From contig JAUMFO010000013.1 of the NCBI GenBank assembly GCA_032119795.1, positions 1 to 64,000 of the forward strand: DNA of 64,000 bases. Direction: 5' to 3'. The notes beneath the pieces are model-generated. The model did no database searches. It was not told the origin of the DNA and was given only the letters and a program-made list of their open reading frames with translations. Made by a program: the position numbers and the translations under genes. This document shows positions 60,775 to 64,000 of the stretch, piece by piece. This stretch comes from JAGIBJ01 sp032119795 (GTDB lineage: Bacteria > Actinomycetota > Thermoleophilia > Solirubrobacterales > Solirubrobacteraceae). Numbering within the stretch: the first letter of the stretch is position 1; the number at the start of each line of letters is the position of its first letter.

Positions 60775-62112
60775 CTACTTGCGACCCATCTGCTGCATCA
60801 GCTGGGCCATGTCGGGGCCCTTCCCACGCGACATCTGCTTCATCACTTTGCGCATCTGCTCGAACTGGTTGATGAGCTTGCCGACCTCTTGGATCGTCGT
60901 GCCCGAGCCGGCGGCGATGCGGCGCTTGCGGGAACCGTTGATGAGCTTGGGGTCGTTCCGCTCGGCAGGCGTCATCGACAGGATGATCGCCTCCAGGCGG
61001 TCGACGGCTTTGTCGTCGACGTTGACGCCCTTGAGCTGCTTGCCGACGCCCGGGATCATGCCCAACAGGCTCGAGAACGAGCCCATCCGGCGCATCATCT
61101 TGATCTGCTTGAGGAAGTCGTCGAAGGTGAGCTCGCCACGGCGCATCTTGCGCTCCATGTCCTTGGCGTCTTCTTCGTCGGCATGCTTCTCGGCCTGCTC
61201 GATGAGCGAGAGCACGTCGCCCATGCCGAGCAGGCGCTGCGCCATACGGTCCGGGTGGAACCGCTCAAAGTCGGGGATCTTTTCGCCGGTGGAGGCGAAC
61301 ATGATCGGCTTGCCGGTGATCGCCTTGACGGAGAGCGCCGCGCCACCGCGGGCGTCGCCGTCGAGCTTGGTCATCACCACGCCGTCGAGCTCGACGGCCG
61401 CGCCGAAGTTCTCGGCGACGTTGACGGCATCCTGGCCCGTCATCGCGTCGACGACGAGCAGCGTGTTGTCTGGCTTGACGGCCGCGCTGATCCGTTTGAG
61501 CTCATCCATGAGCTCCTCGTCGATCGACAGACGACCGGCGGTGTCGACGATCAGGACGTCCTTGCCGGCCTTCGTCGCCTCTTCGAGCGCCCAGGTGGCG
61601 ATGGTGACGGCGTCGACATCGATGCCGCGCTGATAGACGGTCGCGCCGGCACGCTCGCCCATCGTGACGAGCTGCTCGATCGCGGCCGGACGGTAGATAT
61701 CGCAGGCCGCGAGCGCGACCGACGAGTTGTACTGGTCCTTGAGGAGGTGGGCGAGCTTGGCAGCCGCCGTCGTCTTACCCGAGCCCTGGAGGCCGGCGAG
61801 CAGGATGACCGTTGGCGGCTTACCGGAGAACTCCAGATCGACGCTCTCGCCACCCAGGAGCGCAACGAGCTCCTCGTGGACGATCTTGATGACCTGCTGG
61901 CCCGGATTGAGCGAGCCGACGACGTCGGCGCCGAGTGCGCGCTCCTTCACCGTCGAGGTGAACTGGCGGACGACCTTCAGGTTGACGTCGGCCTCAAGGA
62001 GAGCGAGGCGCACCTCGCGCATCGCCGAGTCAATATCGGCCTCGGTCAGGGTGCCGCGCTGGCGGACCCCGTCGAGGGTCGACTGGAGCCGTTCGGATAG
62101 CGCGTCAAACAT
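60775..62112 (-). CDS. ffh: Signal recognition particle protein Ffh
   Basis: 445 aa from ATG 62112, at the family start MFDALSERLQSTLDGVRQRG. N domain (1-90), GTPase with G1 GLQGSGKTTAAAKLA, DTAGRLSIDEELM, TKLDGDARGGAALS, and a Met-rich M domain (FLKQIKMMRRMGS, MRKVMKQMSRGKGPDMAQLMQQM). It binds signal sequences with 4.5S RNA and docks on FtsY, encoded about 1.6 kb upstream. The upstream gap to the SPFH gene is 75 bases. Confidence 0.98.
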   Translation of the reverse strand: MFDALSERLQSTLDGVRQRGTLTEADIDSAMREVRLALLEADVNLKVVRQFTSTVKERALGADVVGSLNPGQQVIKIVHEELVALLGGESVDLEFSGKPPTVILLAGLQGSGKTTAAAKLAHLLKDQYNSSVALAACDIYRPAAIEQLVTMGERAGATVYQRGIDVDAVTIATWALEEATKAGKDVLIVDTAGRLSIDEELMDELKRISAAVKPDNTLLVVDAMTGQDAVNVAENFGAAVELDGVVMTKLDGDARGGAALSVKAITGKPIMFASTGEKIPDFERFHPDRMAQRLLGMGDVLSLIEQAEKHADEEDAKDMERKMRRGELTFDDFLKQIKMMRRMGSFSSLLGMIPGVGKQLKGVNVDDKAVDRLEAIILSMTPAERNDPKLINGSRKRRIAAGSGTTIQEVGKLINQFEQMRKVMKQMSRGKGPDMAQLMQQMGRK

Positions 62113-62187
62113 CGCGCGTAAGCGTACGCGTTCCGGCGGGGAGGGCGGCACCTGACAGTGCAGGCGCCGCGCTCCGCCGCCAGCGAT

Positions 62188-63150
62188 CTAGCTCTGCGGC
62201 GTGTCGGCGGGCTTCTTGAGCGCCGCCGAAGCCGCCGGGAAGTGCGAGGCCAGGCCGGCTGCTGCCTCGGTGAACTCCGTCGGGATGATGAAGAGCTTGC
62301 TCGCCTCGCCCTCGGCGAGTTTGGGCAGCATCTGCAGGTACTGGTAGGCCAGCAGCGAGGGATCTGGGTTGGAGGTGTGGATCGCCTCGAAGACGTTGGA
62401 GATGGCCTGCGCCTCGCCCTCGGCCTCCAGGATCCTGGCTTCGCGCTCACCCTGAGCCGAGAGGATTGCGCTCTGGCGCTCGCCCTCAGCGCGCAGAATG
62501 CGCGACTGGCGCTCACCCTCCGCCGTCAGGATCTGCGACTCACGGGAGCCCTCGGCGGTCAGGATCGTCGCGCGCTTGTCTCGCTCGGCGCGCATCTGCT
62601 TCTCCATCGCCTCCTGGATAGACATCGGCGGGTCGATCGCCTTGATCTCGACCGTGGCGATACGAATGCCCCACTGGCCGGTCTTCTGATCCAGGACCGA
62701 GCGCAGCTCCGTGTTGACGGTGTCGCGGCCGGTGAGTGCGCCCTCAAGCGTCATGCCACCGACCACGTTGCGCAGCGTGGTGATCGTGAGCTGCTCGATA
62801 GCCTGCAGCGGGTTGGCGATCTCGTAGGTGACGGCCTTGGGATCGGTGACCGTGAAGTAGATGACGGTGTCGATCTGCACCGTCACGTTGTCTGCCGTGA
62901 TCACCGGCTGCGGCGGGAACGTGACGACCTGCTCGCGCATGTCGATCAGGGGCTGCACTCGATCGACGAACGGAACGACCAGCGCCAGCCCAGGCTCCAG
63001 CGTGCGGTGGAACTTGCCGAGCCGCTCGACGATTCCACGGCGCGCCTGCGGGACGATCCGGACCGACCGCAGGAGGAAGAAGAAGATGAACAGCGCAAGC
63101 GCGATCGCGATGTAGACCCCCACCCCGGGGGCGTCTGCAGCAATGACCAT
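62188..63150 (-). CDS. SPFH/Band 7 membrane protein (stomatin/QmcA-like)
   Basis: 320 aa. An N-terminal membrane segment (VYIAIALALFIFFFLL) precedes the Band 7 domain (RIVPQARRGIVERLGKFHRTLEPGLALVVPFVD). A coiled coil of 10-residue repeats spans about 195-245 (ILTAEGSRES, ILTAEGERQS, ILRAEGERQS, ILSAQGEREA), then a helical end. Such proteins form flotillin-like assemblies in ordered membrane regions. Three bases behind nfeD, the usual stomatin-NfeD pairing. Confidence 0.94.
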   Translation of the reverse strand: MVIAADAPGVGVYIAIALALFIFFFLLRSVRIVPQARRGIVERLGKFHRTLEPGLALVVPFVDRVQPLIDMREQVVTFPPQPVITADNVTVQIDTVIYFTVTDPKAVTYEIANPLQAIEQLTITTLRNVVGGMTLEGALTGRDTVNTELRSVLDQKTGQWGIRIATVEIKAIDPPMSIQEAMEKQMRAERDKRATILTAEGSRESQILTAEGERQSRILRAEGERQSAILSAQGEREARILEAEGEAQAISNVFEAIHTSNPDPSLLAYQYLQMLPKLAEGEASKLFIIPTEFTEAAAGLASHFPAASAALKKPADTPQS

Positions 63151-63153
63151 GGT

Positions 63154-63606
63154 TTAGGGAACCTCGATGGTTTCGAGCGGTGCGACGACGAGCGTCGCGC
63201 CCCGCACTTCGTAGATCTCAACATCGGCCCCGACCGGGATCTCGCCGAAGCTGTTGCCGGCGGGCTTCGCCGACCACACCTCGCCGTTGATCGTGACGGC
63301 ACCGGTACCGGAGCGGCCATCGATGGCGGTCGTCACCGACGCCGTGCGGCCTTTGAGCTTGTCGACGCTGCTTTGCAGATTCGGGCCCTTGTCGAGCTGG
63401 CGCTTGGCGATCGGCCGCAGCATCCCACTGAGCAGCAGCCCGACGAAGCCGAAGATCAGCCACTGGTAGAGGGGATCCACGCCGGCGGCCTCAGCGACCG
63501 CCGCCAGGACCGCGCTGATCGCGAAGAAGATCGGGAAGAACGTGACCGAGACGATCTCGACCACCAGGAGCCCAATCGCCAGCAGTGCCCAGAAAAGGAT
63601 TGACAT
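63154..63606 (-). CDS. NfeD-family membrane protein
   Basis: 150 aa. Membrane segments LFWALLAIGLLVVEIVSVTFFPIFFAISAVLAAVAEAAG and QWLIFGFVGLLLSGML, then a C-terminal OB-fold domain (LKGRTASVTTAIDGRSGTGAVTINGEVWSA). NfeD partners with stomatin/flotillin proteins; the next gene is one. This is the short form without the ClpP-like protease domain. The 135 bases to ftsY contain no clear gene. Confidence 0.92.
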   Translation of the reverse strand: MSILFWALLAIGLLVVEIVSVTFFPIFFAISAVLAAVAEAAGVDPLYQWLIFGFVGLLLSGMLRPIAKRQLDKGPNLQSSVDKLKGRTASVTTAIDGRSGTGAVTINGEVWSAKPAGNSFGEIPVGADVEIYEVRGATLVVAPLETIEVP

Positions 63607-63741
63607 CGCTGGCGACTCTATATGCAGGTCAGGGCGGAGCGAGTCCGTCTGGCGACATGTTCACGGCCGGCGGTATCTGGCGCGACGGCGCTCACGCGAG
63701 CGGTCAAGCGCGGGCGCCCAGCACTCGCGCGTCGCTGCTCC

Positions 63742-64000
63742 TACTTGAGTAGCGCGCTGGCGAAGTCGTCGGCGTCGAAGGGGCGAAGATCTTCGACGCC
63801 CTCCCCCACACCGACGAGCTTGACCGGGATCTTGAGCTTGTCGGCGATCGCGATAGCGATACCGCCCTTGGCAGTGCCGTCGAGCTTGGTGAGCACGATG
63901 CCGTCGACGGGCGTGACCGACGAGAAGATCTCGGCCTGTCGCAGACCGTTCTGGCCGGTGGTCGCGTCGATCGTCAGGAGCGTCTCGTGCGGCGCGCCTT
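63742..64000 (-). CDS. ftsY: SRP receptor FtsY, C-terminal part (runs off window)
   Basis: The minus-strand frame from the right edge reads LLTIDATTGQNGLRQAEIFS, then VDGIVLTKLDGTAKGGIAIAIAD and PVKLVGVGEGVEDLRPFDAD, ending ALLK-stop at 63742. These are the G4/G5 GTPase motifs of FtsY; the Ser/Gly of GVGEGVEDLRPF distinguishes it from Ffh. FtsY receives SRP-ribosome complexes at the membrane. The N and start regions lie beyond the window. Confidence 0.96.

Overview
The window is about 70% G+C chromosome from an actinobacterium, most likely a deep-branching one (Thermoleophilia/Solirubrobacterales type). I infer this from the style of its secreted Ig-like and repeat proteins, the long Ala-rich tails on IF3 and L19, and its gene orders; no rRNA gene is present to confirm it. 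Almost all sequence is coding, and many adjacent genes share 4-base ATGA/GTGA overlaps.

Layout. 1-5772 (minus): translation operon thrS, DUF192 protein, infC, rpmI, rplT, SpoU-family RNA methyltransferase, pheS (cut by the edge). 5819-8944: class V aminotransferase, an Ala/Lys-rich membrane protein, tRNA-Cys, tRNA-Val, a conserved hypothetical. 9008-12000 (minus): GntR/FadR regulator, quinone-oxidoreductase-like MDR, SGNH hydrolase with an inserted beta domain. 12001-12531 is a gene-poor, lower-GC stretch ending at tRNA-Gly. 12652-14798: poorly known, mostly membrane genes, one apparently frameshifted. 14976-16961: orphan hybrid PAS histidine kinase. 16967-21693: valine catabolic operon (mmsA, acyl-CoA dehydrogenase, HIBYL-CoA hydrolase, mmsB) divergent from a MarR and a PucR-type regulator. 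23617-23743: two identical 55-bp hairpin repeats. 23828-25453: acyl-CoA synthetase.

25517-34165 is the most distinctive region: a DUF2236 oxygenase, CrtC/AttH-like protein and TetR regulator on the minus strand, divergent from a Tat-type multicopper oxidase with a Met/His-rich insertion, followed by a 1018-aa secreted repeat protein. Related CATAA-N6-TTATG-like palindromes occur three times here and suggest one TetR regulon.

34235-38658: EamA transporter, tandem universal stress protein, PEP synthase, a small protein. 38685-43438: a five-gene fully overlapping redox/hydrolase operon of unknown pathway. 43602-49261: Cys4 protein, FliA/WhiG-type sigma factor, tyrosine recombinase, L,D-transpeptidase, HAD phosphatase, alpha/beta hydrolase. 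49379-51544: secreted beta-helix-like protein. 51603-55785: comM-dprA-thiD and divergent yraN. 55855-64000 (minus): ftsY (partial), nfeD, SPFH protein, ffh, rpsP, khpA, rimM, trmD, rplS, two lepB genes, rnhB, a protein-targeting and ribosome-maturation cluster.
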